NCBI RefSeq assembly: GCF_049319665.1
Contig: NZ_JBMOUD010000014.1
Coordinates: 62,001-126,000, forward strand
Length of the DNA stretch: 64,000 nt
Reading direction: 5' to 3'
Origin: JBMOUD01 sp049319665
GTDB lineage: Bacteria > Pseudomonadota > Gammaproteobacteria > Enterobacterales > Enterobacteriaceae
Positions within the stretch are counted from its first letter, which is position 1. Every line of letters starts with the position of its first letter. The notes under the pieces are model-generated. The model made no database searches. It was not told where the DNA came from and saw only the letters and a program-made list of their open reading frames with translations. This document shows, one piece after another, positions 34,070-43,140 of the stretch. The position numbers and the translations under genes were made by a program.

Positions 34070-34861
34070 ATGATACTCAAACTCGCCAATTTATTTTTTG
34101 TCTCTTGCCTGCTGAGTTTCCCTGTTCTGGCCGCGCAACCCTTCTCTGGACAGTGGAGCGCTGAAAGCGATAGCCCGGACGGTACGCCACTGTCAACACT
34201 GTCACTGAATCTGGTACAACAAGGCCAGAATTTAACCGGCAGTTACTGTTATGTCACACAGCGCGGGTCACGTATTGATTGCCCGGAGCAGGGCGTGGAT
34301 AACTTACATGGTACGGTTAATGGAGCGTCAGCGACGGTAGTTTTCGACTCCAGCTTTGGGGGGAAGAAGGGTAAGGCCGAGTTGACTCTTAATAATGGCA
34401 AACTTTCTTGGTCATTGCTTGCCGAGCCGCAAGATGGGGAGTTTTATGCACCTAAAACGTACCAGTTGGATAAAAGCCAGCAAGTGCTAGTCGGAAAAAA
34501 AACTGCCGTAGCCTCTAACACAAAGGCGAAAAATGCTGATAGTGATGAGTTAGTTATCCTAACGAAAACGTATAAGATATCCATTGATCAAAACTGTCAG
34601 GAGGGGGAAGTCTCTTGCGACAATGTGACCTATCACTCTTTAAATAAAAAAAATAATAAAGAAATCACCCTTAAAGGCAAGGTGATCAATAAAAAGCCAT
34701 CTATGGATTTTGCTGGGTATGAGTTTGATAATGGAGATTATGCGTATACATTAACGCCTGATTATTCCGCCAGCGATAGTAAATATGAGTATTGGGTGCT
34801 AAATGTGTTTAAAGGAAATAAGGTCGTGTTCTCAGAAATAGGAAAGTCATCGATTAATTAA
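34070..34861 (+). CDS. Exported two-domain protein, family B, copy 1
   Basis: A 263-residue protein from ATG 34070, whose signal peptide (1-21, ending VLAAQ) is normal; ATG 34037 would add a basic extension. The N-terminal domain (about 22-140) is beta-rich: FSGQWSAESDSP, GSYCYVTQRGSRIDCPE with a Cys pair, GKKGKAELTLNNGKLSW. The C-terminal domain (about 170-260) matches family A: NCQEGEVSCDNVTYH, LKGKVI, YEFDNGDYAYTL. Family B copy 2 is at 36597. Unknown function. Confidence 0.7.
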   Translation: MILKLANLFFVSCLLSFPVLAAQPFSGQWSAESDSPDGTPLSTLSLNLVQQGQNLTGSYCYVTQRGSRIDCPEQGVDNLHGTVNGASATVVFDSSFGGKKGKAELTLNNGKLSWSLLAEPQDGEFYAPKTYQLDKSQQVLVGKKTAVASNTKAKNADSDELVILTKTYKISIDQNCQEGEVSCDNVTYHSLNKKNNKEITLKGKVINKKPSMDFAGYEFDNGDYAYTLTPDYSASDSKYEYWVLNVFKGNKVVFSEIGKSSIN

Positions 34862-34886
34862 TGATTTTTATATGGGATTCATTGAT

Positions 34887-35408
34887 ATGAAAAAATATTC
34901 GCTAATCGATTATGCTTTTTTACTCTCTGTTCTGGTATTTTTTTTAGGCCTGGGGGATGCTGAAGCTAAAAATAACCCCCCTACGCTTTGGCAATTCATT
35001 GATCAAATGAGCGATACCATTAAAAATACAACCGTTAATAACGTTGATAAATTTCCGTTACCTGTCCGATTTTTATCAGAAAACGAGTTTATTAAATTCT
35101 ATAAAGCGGACACGCACTCATTGGCTGACGCAAGCAAAATTAGTGATATAGATCTACGGCTTAGTAAAAATGCCAGCTCAATGGCACCTTTCCTACTTTT
35201 CTCTTATTCAGGACGTTGTATCACGCTTAATGATATCAAGAGCCAATATCACACAGTAGTATTGACCGACTATCCGCGTGGCCGCTCAGAAAACGAAGCG
35301 AGCAGTTATACGACACCCGTCGATAGCCATGGGCAAAAGATCGCCTTTGGTTTCACCGTAAAAACACCGGATTGTTTAAGCTGGGTGAGTATTACATCGG
35401 ATGCGTAG
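34887..35408 (+). CDS. Exported protein of unknown function
   Basis: A 173-residue protein with a signal peptide (about 1-30, ending DAEAK). The mature region has PLPVRFLSENEFIKFYKADTH in two parts and a conserved-looking pair of cysteines (SGRCITL and TPDCLSW). I recognise no family. ATG 34887 gives a normal signal peptide; ATG 34872 adds five residues. It lies 31 bases upstream of the ADP-ribosylglycohydrolase gene and may share its transcript. Confidence 0.62.
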   Translation: MKKYSLIDYAFLLSVLVFFLGLGDAEAKNNPPTLWQFIDQMSDTIKNTTVNNVDKFPLPVRFLSENEFIKFYKADTHSLADASKISDIDLRLSKNASSMAPFLLFSYSGRCITLNDIKSQYHTVVLTDYPRGRSENEASSYTTPVDSHGQKIAFGFTVKTPDCLSWVSITSDA

Positions 35409-35439
35409 CTAAACGCCTTATTGTACAAGGGGGATCATC

Positions 35440-36531
35440 ATGATTGATCTAAGAGAAGATGGATTTGCACTGTCCTTATATGCTAAACGCTACCAACATC
35501 TTGCCCCTAAGGTCAGTTGCCATCTGCAAAATAGAATGGCATATGAGCCGGTATTTATGGCAACAGATGATAATCTCGATAATACAAAACCTGACTGGCT
35601 CAAATCACAACCACAAATTATCTCGGATGAGATGGCATTAGATAAAGCCAAAGGGGCATTAGTGGGGTTGGCTATTGGCGATGCGATAGGTACCACCCTG
35701 GAGTTTTTGCCTCGTGATGCAGGTCGGGTCACTGATATGGTTGGCGGCGGCCCTTTTAAATTAAAAGCAGGCGAGTGGACCGATGATACCTCGATGGCGC
35801 TGTGTCTGGCTGAAACCTATCTGGACAAGGGTAGGATGGATGTTACGGCATTTAGAGATAAGTTGGTCCGTTGGTATCAACATGGTGATAACAGCGTTAA
35901 TGGCCGCTGTTTTGACATTGGCATCACCACGCGTTTTGCTTTAGATGAATATTTGAAACATGGCGCGTTATGGTTTGGTAACACCGATGCCGAAACCGCA
36001 GGGAATGCGGCCATTATTCGGCATGCTGCCGTTGCAATCTTTAGACGAAAATCACTGGCACTGAACTGGACTGAATCAAAGAGCCAAAGTATGGCGACAC
36101 ATGGTGCAGCTGAATCTATCAATGGTTGCCAGTTTTTAGGACTGATACTGCATTTCTTGTTGAATGGTCATAGCAAAGAGGCCAGTTTCTCTCCCCACGT
36201 ATTTTCAACAACGTTAAGAGTTTTGCTTATTAATGCTGGGGAATACAAAGAAAAACAGCGGCATCAGATCCGCTCCAGTGGTTACGTTATCGATACACTT
36301 GAAGCAGCTATGTGGGCTGTATGGCACACCCATAATTTTAGGGACGCGGTTTTACTTGCTGCGAATTTAGGGGATGACGCTGATAGCGTAGCGGCAACGG
36401 CGGGACAGATCGCCGGGGCATTATATGGTTATGCTAATATTCCACTGGCGTGGCGGGATAAATTGGTACAGGAAAAACACATCGCTTCTCTTGCTGAAGC
36501 CCTGTTTTTACGTGCGCCAGACGATAATTAA
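35440..36531 (+). CDS. ADP-ribosylglycohydrolase with N-terminal extension, Tri1-like
   Basis: A 363-residue cytosolic ARH/DraG-family enzyme that removes ADP-ribose from proteins. The catalytic domain (about 68-360) keeps the metal sites: KGALVGLAIGDAIGTTLEF (about 71-89), WTDDTSMALCLAE (about 112-124) and GDDADSVAATAGQIAGALYGY (split here as one 20-plus block, key residues Asp-Asp-x-Asp-Ser). About 65 residues precede the domain. Serratia Tri1, immunity to the T6SS ADP-ribosyltransferase Tre1, has such an extension that plugs the toxin active site. No ADP-ribosyltransferase is visible in the window, so this looks like an orphan immunity gene. A GGGGG ribosome site precedes the start. Confidence 0.85.
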   Translation: MIDLREDGFALSLYAKRYQHLAPKVSCHLQNRMAYEPVFMATDDNLDNTKPDWLKSQPQIISDEMALDKAKGALVGLAIGDAIGTTLEFLPRDAGRVTDMVGGGPFKLKAGEWTDDTSMALCLAETYLDKGRMDVTAFRDKLVRWYQHGDNSVNGRCFDIGITTRFALDEYLKHGALWFGNTDAETAGNAAIIRHAAVAIFRRKSLALNWTESKSQSMATHGAAESINGCQFLGLILHFLLNGHSKEASFSPHVFSTTLRVLLINAGEYKEKQRHQIRSSGYVIDTLEAAMWAVWHTHNFRDAVLLAANLGDDADSVAATAGQIAGALYGYANIPLAWRDKLVQEKHIASLAEALFLRAPDDN

Positions 36532-36538
36532 AAAGATA

Positions 36539-36570
36539 ATCTATATATTTTATATAGATGGCGTTTTTAT
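36539..36570 (+). terminator. AT-rich terminator-like hairpin
   Basis: ATCTATATA (36539-36547), a TTT loop and TATATAGAT (36551-36559), followed by GGCGTTTTT. It lies just after the ARH gene. Confidence 0.5.
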
Positions 36571-36596
36571 CATTTTTTTAAATTGGTGTGTTTGTA

Positions 36597-37328
36597 ATGT
36601 TTAAAAGTAAAAGTATTGCTTTCGTGATGATTCTGTTTGTATCCTTTTTCTCTCAGGCTAAAAGTCTATTTATTGGCGAATGGGCTAATAATAGCCACCC
36701 CGAAAAACCTAATGATATTTCAATGAAAATTTGGCTAACGGAAGATAAAGGCCTGGTAAAGGGGCGCTATTGTCTTATTTATGAAAATGGCAATCGAATA
36801 GATTGTAGCAATGATAATGCAGAAAATATCCATGGCGTGTTGAACCGGCAAGGTATTGCGTTGCTTAACTTTGACTCCTGGTTTGGTGAGAAACATGGTA
36901 AGGCCGAATTTAGCGTTAATGGTGATTATGCTCATTGGCATTTACTCTCTCCACCTGTCAATAGTGATCATTATTTCCCTAAAGATATTGAGTTAAAGAA
37001 AATTTCTGATTTATACATTCAGCCTGGTGAGAAAAATACTTTCTTTAGCGATGCTTATACCGCCAGTGTTTTTAATAAATGTGGGGATTTCACATCGGAT
37101 TGTAGCAATGTCAGTCTGATTCTTATTGAGAATAAAACTAATAACCCTACTATTTTTTATGGCAAGGTGATGAAAAACGAATTAGGTAATTTTAGTTATT
37201 TTATTTTTAATGATGAAGCTGGAAATAAAAAAATTAAATTAGATTATACCTCGTTGACATTCATTGATAAAAATGGGAAAGCTGTGAGTGCTTATCCAGG
37301 TAGATGGGATCATAAACTCACTCGTTAA
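36597..37328 (+). CDS. Exported two-domain protein, family B, copy 2
   Basis: A 243-residue paralogue of the protein at 34070 with a signal peptide (1-20, ending SQAKS). Shared pattern: FIGEWANNSHP, KGRYCLIYENGNRIDCS with the same Cys spacing, HGVLN, GEKHGKAEFSVNGDYAHW, then a C-terminal domain with KCGDFTSDCSNVSL and FYGKVM. The C-terminal domain is more divergent than in the other three members. ATG 36597 is preferred to GTG 36588. The last gene of the array before the rhs module. Confidence 0.66.
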   Translation: MFKSKSIAFVMILFVSFFSQAKSLFIGEWANNSHPEKPNDISMKIWLTEDKGLVKGRYCLIYENGNRIDCSNDNAENIHGVLNRQGIALLNFDSWFGEKHGKAEFSVNGDYAHWHLLSPPVNSDHYFPKDIELKKISDLYIQPGEKNTFFSDAYTASVFNKCGDFTSDCSNVSLILIENKTNNPTIFYGKVMKNELGNFSYFIFNDEAGNKKIKLDYTSLTFIDKNGKAVSAYPGRWDHKLTR

Positions 37329-37382
37329 TGTGGTTCTTTAATTTTATGAGTTAAAAAACAATATGTGAAAGTGTTTTAAATA

Positions 37383-37415
37383 GATTGGCCTAATTTATTT
37401 AAGGTCAATCTTATT
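37383..37415 (+). terminator. Terminator-like hairpin before eagR
   Basis: GATTGGCCT (37383-37391) pairs with AGGTCAATC (37402-37410), one G-U pair, then TTATT. It separates the exported-protein array from the rhs module. Confidence 0.5.
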
Positions 37416-37474
37416 ACACTCCCACGTTGACGCACACTTCAATCAATTTCTTAATTAAAAACGCCGAGCGAATC

Positions 37475-37915
37475 ATGAAATATACTCTACAGGAAGGTTC
37501 TTTCTCTCTGTTTCCTGCTGCCTGGCAGGACACCTCGATGAATATTCTGCGCGATGATCACAGTGGACTCTCTGTGGTGATCAGCCGTGGCACCATCCCT
37601 GAAGGCAGTGATTTGGCCACCGAGTTTCACCGCCAGTGGGAATTGCTGCGCCCACAAATGGGCGAGATCACTCAAAGCGATGTATTACGCGTCAGCGTCG
37701 GGCCGCAGCAAACGTTACCCGGGCTGGAAGTCGAGACGGGGCTGGAGCGTAACGGCCAAAAACTGTGGCAAAAGCAGCTGGCGGTGCAGGTGCCTAACCA
37801 GGCGACATTGATGCTTTTTACGCTATCCGCGCTGCGCCCCTTCACTGACGAAGACAGCCAACGCTGGGATGCTCTTAAACAGAGTGTGACGCTAAACGAC
37901 AATCGGAATGACTAA
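37475..37915 (+). CDS. eagR: EagR-type chaperone for the Rhs effector (DUF1795)
   Basis: A 146-residue DcrB/DUF1795-family protein. These Eag chaperones bind the N-terminal transmembrane (prePAAR) region of a PAAR effector and load it on VgrG. Signature: MKYTLQEGSFSLFPAAWQD, SGLSVVISRGTIPEG, FTLSALRPFTDEDSQRWD. It lies three bases before the rhs gene, whose product starts with hydrophobic segments, so the pairing is clear. I use ATG 37475; the longer frame adds residues with no family match. Confidence 0.9.
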   Translation: MKYTLQEGSFSLFPAAWQDTSMNILRDDHSGLSVVISRGTIPEGSDLATEFHRQWELLRPQMGEITQSDVLRVSVGPQQTLPGLEVETGLERNGQKLWQKQLAVQVPNQATLMLFTLSALRPFTDEDSQRWDALKQSVTLNDNRND

Positions 37916-37918
37916 GGC

Positions 37919-40900
37919 ATGAGCGATAACAAGGCTGCCCGCGAGGGCGATGACATCATTCACTCGAGCATTTTTGCTGATATCACCAGTATCGTGGCGG
38001 AAGGCTTAGCTTATGCGGCGATCGGTGCGGCCGTCGGTGTTGCACTCACCGCTGCCGCTCCTTTGCTGGGTGCCGGTGCGGCAGCGGCGACTGTGACGGC
38101 GATGGGCTCAAGTTGTGTCGTTAGCGGGATGATTGGCGGGGCTTTAGCGAATATGAGCGGGCTCAGCGCTGAGATCAGCGCCTCCGCCGATAGCCTTGGT
38201 GATCTGATCTTCCCTCCGTCCCCTGCCGGGAAAATTATCACCGGCTCAAGTAATGTCCTGACCAATAACTTACCGGCCGCGCGGGCCGCCGGTAGCGTGC
38301 CACCTGATGATATGCCGCCTGCCGAACCGCAATCCCCCAGCAGTTTTGCCGATTATGCGGGTAAGTATCTCTCAATGGCCGAGCAGTTTGTCAGCGAGAT
38401 GTGGCAACCTACCCTCGCCTCGGCCGCGAACGGCGCATCGCCTGCCGAGCAGGACAAAGTCGCCTGTGAAAAACATTCCGGGCCGCAGTATCTGGCGGAA
38501 GGCTCAAAGAGCGTGTTTATCAACGGCCAGCCTGCCGTGCGCGCCAAAGACAGAACCACCTGCGGGGCGACAATCGCCGATAACGTCTCACCGAATGTGA
38601 TCATCGGTGGCGAGACGGTCGCGGTGCGCGATGTCAAAAGCGGTAAAAAGGCCGGTCTGTCGCTGGCGATGATCGGCCTGGCGCTGTTGCGCGGTCGCCC
38701 GGGCCAGGTGGTAAAAAATATGCCTTGTGCGGTGGGCGGTGCGGCGGCCGGCATGCTGGCCGATATGTCGATTAACGCAGTATTCGCAACATCGCATCCG
38801 GTGCATGCCGCCACCGGCGTTAAAGTCCTCAACGATGAGAACGAGCTTGATTTCACTCTGCCGGGACGTTTTCCGCTGTATTGGCAGCGTAGCTACAACA
38901 GTCTGACCCGTCGCGAAGGGTTGTTCGGTCTGGGCTGGGCTACCGTTTTTGACAGCTACCTGACGCTGATTGGAGATGAAGTAACTTGGTTTGACGATAG
39001 CGGGCGCGAGTTGAGCTTTACCCGGCCGCCGGTTAATCAGGCGCTTTACAGCATTAGCGAAGGGCTGATCGTGCGTTGTAATGACAACGGCGATATAGCA
39101 ATTTTTGATGACGATGGCGCGGTATGGCGGCTCTATAAACCGACCCGTGCCAATCCAGCGTTACTGCGTCTGGCCTCGCTTAGCGATGAATACGGCAACA
39201 TGCTGGAAACCGGCTGGAATGAACACGGTCGACTGGTGCGTATTCATGATGCGCCGCAAGCCATCGATGTCACGCTGACCTACGACGATGAACGTTTCCC
39301 GCAGCGAGTCACCGGCGCCAGCCATTTTGATGGCGATCAGCATTGGCCGCTGATGCGCTGGGGTTACGATGATCGTGGCCAGTTGGCTGCCGTAACCGAT
39401 GCAAGCGGCGTAGTTACTCGTGAGTTCCGCTATAACGACGATGGCCTGATGGTGTGGCATCGCTTGCCGGGCGGGCTGGAAAGCGAATACCGCTGGCAGC
39501 AGTTGGATCACTGGCGCGTGGTGGAGAACCGCACCAGTACCGGCGATGGCTGCCGTATGCGCTATGACCTGGCCGCCGGACTCACCACCGTCACGCAATA
39601 TGACGGGCAGGTGCGCCAACACTATTGGAATGAACAGGCGTTGATCACCTGTTTTGTAGATGAACGCGGCGAGCGCTGGCAATTTGAGTGGGATGAGAAC
39701 GAACAACTGACCCGCCGTATCGACCCGTTGGGCCACGCCGTCACCTTCGTTTATGACGAGATGGGGAACCGGGTACAAGAGAGCGATGCCGAGGGCAACA
39801 CGCGGGCGACAACCTGGCTGCCGCATCGTGCTTTACCGACCTCGATTACCGAGGCGGACGGCAGCGCCACGCATTTTTATTATGATCAGTCACATGGTCT
39901 GGCGCGGGTGGTCGACGCGCTGGGACAGAGCACGCTGTATCATCGCGATGAGTTTGGTCTGGTGACCGAAGAAGTGGATGCGGCGCAAAACAGCCGCCGT
40001 CAGGAGTACAACGACGCCGGACAAGTCATCCGCGCCACCGACTGCTCCGGGCGTACTACCCGCTATCGTTATCATCCACTTGGCTGGCTGAGCGCGCAGA
40101 TTGCGCCAGACGGTGAAGAGACGTGCTATCGCTATGATGCCGCCGGTCGCCCGGTTCAGCTTGAGCGGGCCGAAGGCTGGCAAGAGACACTGAGTTGGAA
40201 CCCACGCGGCCTGCCTGCCGCGCATCTGGCCGCCGACGGTAAACGCAGCGAGTTCGATTACGACAGCGCCGGGCGACTGCTGGTCACGCGTAACGCGCAG
40301 GGCGAAGAAGTGCGGCGCACCTGGGACAGCCGCGGTCGGCTGAGCGCTTTGCATAACGAAAACGGCGAAGCCTATCAGTTCCACCATGGCGCAGACTCGT
40401 TGTTGCTTGAAGAGGTCGGGCTGGATGGCGTGGTTACCCGTTATAGCTATGACGCCTGCGGACGTACCACCTCGCGCACCTTTGCCGCCGGGCATGCTGA
40501 GGCGATCACCCATCACTTTGCCTATAGCGCATCCGGGCAGTTGGTTGCGCGGACTACGCCGGAAGGACAAACGCGTTACCACTATACTGCGGCCGGGCAA
40601 CTGGCCCGACTCGCCCTGCATCCGGCAATCAGTGACGACGTCTGGAGCCGTGAAGCGGAACAAGAGATTACGTTTGAATATGATGCACTGGGCCGGGTTA
40701 TTGGCGAACAGGGGGAGCAGGGCGCGCTGGCGTGGACTTATGACGCGCTGGGTAACCGCACCTCGGTACAGTTGCCAGACGGACGCCAGGTAAAACAGCT
40801 CTATTATGGCAGCGGGCATCTGCTAAGCATCGCCCTCGACAGCCTGCCGATCAGCGATTTTACCCGCGACGCGTTACACCGTGAAACCAGCCGCACGCAG

Positions 40901-42355
40901 GGCACACTGACTTTGCGCAGCGAGTATGACCGGCTTGGCCGCCTGCGCCGCCGCGATGTCTTTAACGGCAATAGCCAGCGCCCGGCACCGCGCCGCTGGT
41001 CACGCCGTTGGGATTATGACTACGCCAATAATCTGATCCGCGAAGAGCGCGACGACAACCCGTTTCACTGGCACCGCTGGCAATACGACAGCGCGGGGCG
41101 TCTGCTGGCGCAGGACGGCACCTTACCGGGTCAAGAGCAGTGGCGTTGGGATGCGGCCGGTAATCCGCTGGAAGAGACTGACAGCCTGGCGGTGCGCCAC
41201 AACCGAGTCACGCAACTTAACGGTATCTGCTGGCGCTACGATATTCACGGCCGCACCATCGAAAAGGATAACGGCCAGACGCGCTGGCACTATCGCTACG
41301 ATGGTGAGCATCGCCTGACCGACGTCATCAGCCACCCGCGTGAGCGTAACAAACCGCAGGTGCAGGTCAGCTTCCGCTACGACCCCTTGGGCCGCCGCAT
41401 CAGTAAAACCCGCAGCCAGACGCTTAACGGACAGCCGCAAGGCCGCCGTGTGACCACTCGTTTTGTCTGGGAAAGGTTCCGCTTGTTGCAGGAGATCCAG
41501 GATGAGGTGCCGCTCACCTATGTTTACAGCGATGAAGGCAGCTACGACCCGCTGGCGCGTATCGACGGCAGCGAAAACCCGGAGATTTACTGGTTCCACA
41601 ACCAGCCCAACGGCACGCCAGAACGCCTGACCGATGCAGAAGGGCAATTGCGCTGGGAAGGGCAAAACAGCGCCTGGGGCAAACTGCTGCGAGAATCCTC
41701 GCTGCAAGGCCCAGGATTTGCGCAGAACCTGCGTATGCAAGGCCAATACCTCGACCGCGAAACCGGCCTGCACTATAATTTGTTCCGTTACTACGACCCG
41801 GATTGTGGACGCTTTACCCAGCCAGACCCGATAGGGTTGTTGGGGGGGATCAATCTTTACCAGTATGCGCCGAATGCACTGGGGTGGGTGGATCCGTTGG
41901 GGTTGAGTCGGTGCCAAGCTAATTTATCTAAAGCAGAACGACAGGCGAGAATCCATGAGCTTGCAGAAGCTAATGCACACAGGCGATTACAAGAAATTGA
42001 AAATATGAGTTCAAGGTCTCACTTCCTTGAGAGGCATGGGGCTCAAACATCTTTAGAATCACAGTTAGGACGTGCGACTAATGGGACTAATCCTTCTACA
42101 GGTATTCAGCAACGCACGCCGACCGCAGCAACTCGATTTGATAGCCATAGAGATCAGTTGAATGCGATACAGAGAGCACAGCTAATTCATCGAATATCAG
42201 GAGGCACTCAAACTAAAGTTACAGTTCCGTATCCGTATAAAATCGGTGAAGGATACAACAAGACTGAGTTAGCATATGGTACTTCAAGAACAGCCACAGT
42301 GATCTTAACTCCGGGTGGGCAACCAATCACTGCATATCCTGTATGGGGGCGGTAA
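37919..42355 (+). CDS. rhs: PAAR-Rhs polymorphic toxin, T6SS effector
   Basis: A 1478-residue Rhs effector. Order: N-terminal prePAAR region with Ala/Gly-rich hydrophobic helices (about 22-75); PAAR domain (about 180-240, with CEKHSGP and INGQPAVRAKDRTTCG); a conserved domain starting HPVHAATGVKVLNDENELDF (about 294); YD repeats making the Rhs shell (about 380-1290); and the core end RFTQPDPIGLLGG..YAPNALGWVDPLGL (about 1300-1332) with the aspartyl self-cleavage site. The last about 145 residues are the toxin, rich in polar residues, with FLERHGAQTSLESQ, ATRFDSHRDQLNAI and PYKIGEGYNKTE. I cannot assign the toxin; a BECR-type RNase fold is possible. Toxin DNA is visibly more AT-rich than the core. 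Confidence 0.95.
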   Translation: MSDNKAAREGDDIIHSSIFADITSIVAEGLAYAAIGAAVGVALTAAAPLLGAGAAAATVTAMGSSCVVSGMIGGALANMSGLSAEISASADSLGDLIFPPSPAGKIITGSSNVLTNNLPAARAAGSVPPDDMPPAEPQSPSSFADYAGKYLSMAEQFVSEMWQPTLASAANGASPAEQDKVACEKHSGPQYLAEGSKSVFINGQPAVRAKDRTTCGATIADNVSPNVIIGGETVAVRDVKSGKKAGLSLAMIGLALLRGRPGQVVKNMPCAVGGAAAGMLADMSINAVFATSHPVHAATGVKVLNDENELDFTLPGRFPLYWQRSYNSLTRREGLFGLGWATVFDSYLTLIGDEVTWFDDSGRELSFTRPPVNQALYSISEGLIVRCNDNGDIAIFDDDGAVWRLYKPTRANPALLRLASLSDEYGNMLETGWNEHGRLVRIHDAPQAIDVTLTYDDERFPQRVTGASHFDGDQHWPLMRWGYDDRGQLAAVTDASGVVTREFRYNDDGLMVWHRLPGGLESEYRWQQLDHWRVVENRTSTGDGCRMRYDLAAGLTTVTQYDGQVRQHYWNEQALITCFVDERGERWQFEWDENEQLTRRIDPLGHAVTFVYDEMGNRVQESDAEGNTRATTWLPHRALPTSITEADGSATHFYYDQSHGLARVVDALGQSTLYHRDEFGLVTEEVDAAQNSRRQEYNDAGQVIRATDCSGRTTRYRYHPLGWLSAQIAPDGEETCYRYDAAGRPVQLERAEGWQETLSWNPRGLPAAHLAADGKRSEFDYDSAGRLLVTRNAQGEEVRRTWDSRGRLSALHNENGEAYQFHHGADSLLLEEVGLDGVVTRYSYDACGRTTSRTFAAGHAEAITHHFAYSASGQLVARTTPEGQTRYHYTAAGQLARLALHPAISDDVWSREAEQEITFEYDALGRVIGEQGEQGALAWTYDALGNRTSVQLPDGRQVKQLYYGSGHLLSIALDSLPISDFTRDALHRETSRTQGTLTLRSEYDRLGRLRRRDVFNGNSQRPAPRRWSRRWDYDYANNLIREERDDNPFHWHRWQYDSAGRLLAQDGTLPGQEQWRWDAAGNPLEETDSLAVRHNRVTQLNGICWRYDIHGRTIEKDNGQTRWHYRYDGEHRLTDVISHPRERNKPQVQVSFRYDPLGRRISKTRSQTLNGQPQGRRVTTRFVWERFRLLQEIQDEVPLTYVYSDEGSYDPLARIDGSENPEIYWFHNQPNGTPERLTDAEGQLRWEGQNSAWGKLLRESSLQGPGFAQNLRMQGQYLDRETGLHYNLFRYYDPDCGRFTQPDPIGLLGGINLYQYAPNALGWVDPLGLSRCQANLSKAERQARIHELAEANAHRRLQEIENMSSRSHFLERHGAQTSLESQLGRATNGTNPSTGIQQRTPTAATRFDSHRDQLNAIQRAQLIHRISGGTQTKVTVPYPYKIGEGYNKTELAYGTSRTATVILTPGGQPITAYPVWGR

Positions 42356-42729
42356 TGAATAAATTTGATATTGAAACTCAAAAAGAAATCTCTATATTAG
42401 TAGGTTTTCTTTCTTCTGTTGATGAAGGAGTTGTTAGCGATGAAGATTATTTGCTAATAAAAAATAAAAATGTCAATAATGAAAATGATCTGCGATATAT
42501 TTCAGGTGTTATCTTTAAGCCTTGGTTTTTAGAATATACATCAACCAATAAAGATAAAGTGATTCAATCCATAGAATTTATCATAAATGGTAAAAGCGAT
42601 GTTATTGATGCTGTCATTTCCGAAGTGAATTTTATTTTTGACTATGAAATAGAGGATAAACCTCTTTTTTTGATGAGGATAAAGAGGGTTCTTGAGGGGT
42701 ATATGGGGTGCGATACATCTGGTGAGTGA
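42355..42729 (+). CDS. Cognate immunity protein of the Rhs toxin (predicted)
   Basis: A 124-residue acidic cytosolic protein without signal peptide. The ATG overlaps the rhs stop codon (TAATG), so expression is coupled, the normal layout for an immunity gene. The sequence (IETQKEISILVGFLSSVDEG; a later EVNFIFDYEIEDKP) matches no family I recognise. Cytosolic location suggests that the toxin acts on a cytoplasmic target such as RNA. A well-formed terminator follows at 42740. Confidence 0.8.
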   Translation: MNKFDIETQKEISILVGFLSSVDEGVVSDEDYLLIKNKNVNNENDLRYISGVIFKPWFLEYTSTNKDKVIQSIEFIINGKSDVIDAVISEVNFIFDYEIEDKPLFLMRIKRVLEGYMGCDTSGE

Positions 42730-42739
42730 CTAAAATAAA

Positions 42740-42778
42740 CTGGAAGTCATTTTTAAATTTCTTCCAGCTATTATTTTA
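42740..42778 (+). terminator. Terminator after the rhs immunity gene
   Basis: CTGGAAG (42740-42746) pairs with CTTCCAG (42761-42767) and is followed by CTATTATTTTAT. The design repeats after the orphan immunity gene at 44047. Confidence 0.7.
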
Positions 42779-42999
42779 TCCATTACTTAACAATATCGTT
42801 CCAATCCAGCCTGCCGAGAAATTGTACCAGCTAAATAGCTGTGCGGTATAGTGCTCTACTTTCGACCAGGCCTTGCTGGATAAGGTATTGAAACCGTTGT
42901 TCTGTATGAGTGTGCTACATCTAGCCAAAGGCGTAATGTTCTTACGTAACATGCTAAATATTAGTAAACGACAGGTATAGCGGTATTAGGCATAGCTAA

Positions 43000-43105
43000 C
43001 TGCAAGGCCCAGGATTTGCGCAGAACCTGCGTATGCAAGGCCAATATCCCGACCGAGAAACTGGCCTGCACTTTACTCTTTTCCGTTACTACTCCCCAGA
43101 TTCTG
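43000..43105 (+). pseudogene. Displaced rhs core tip, fragment 1
   Basis: This stretch is near-identical to rhs positions 41702-41807 (from CTGCAAGGCCCAGG to the segment for FRYY), then leaves the homology. It has no start and no upstream shell. The match ends about 35 bases before the orphan immunity-like gene at 43141, as expected of a displaced toxin tip whose toxin part has been deleted. Confidence 0.85.
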
Positions 43106-43140
43106 AAGATGTCCTTTCTTTTATCGATATCGATATCGAT

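Noticed and set aside
38457..41900. Minus-strand ORFs inside the rhs gene
   Set aside because: High-GC shadow frames of a single 1478-codon gene.
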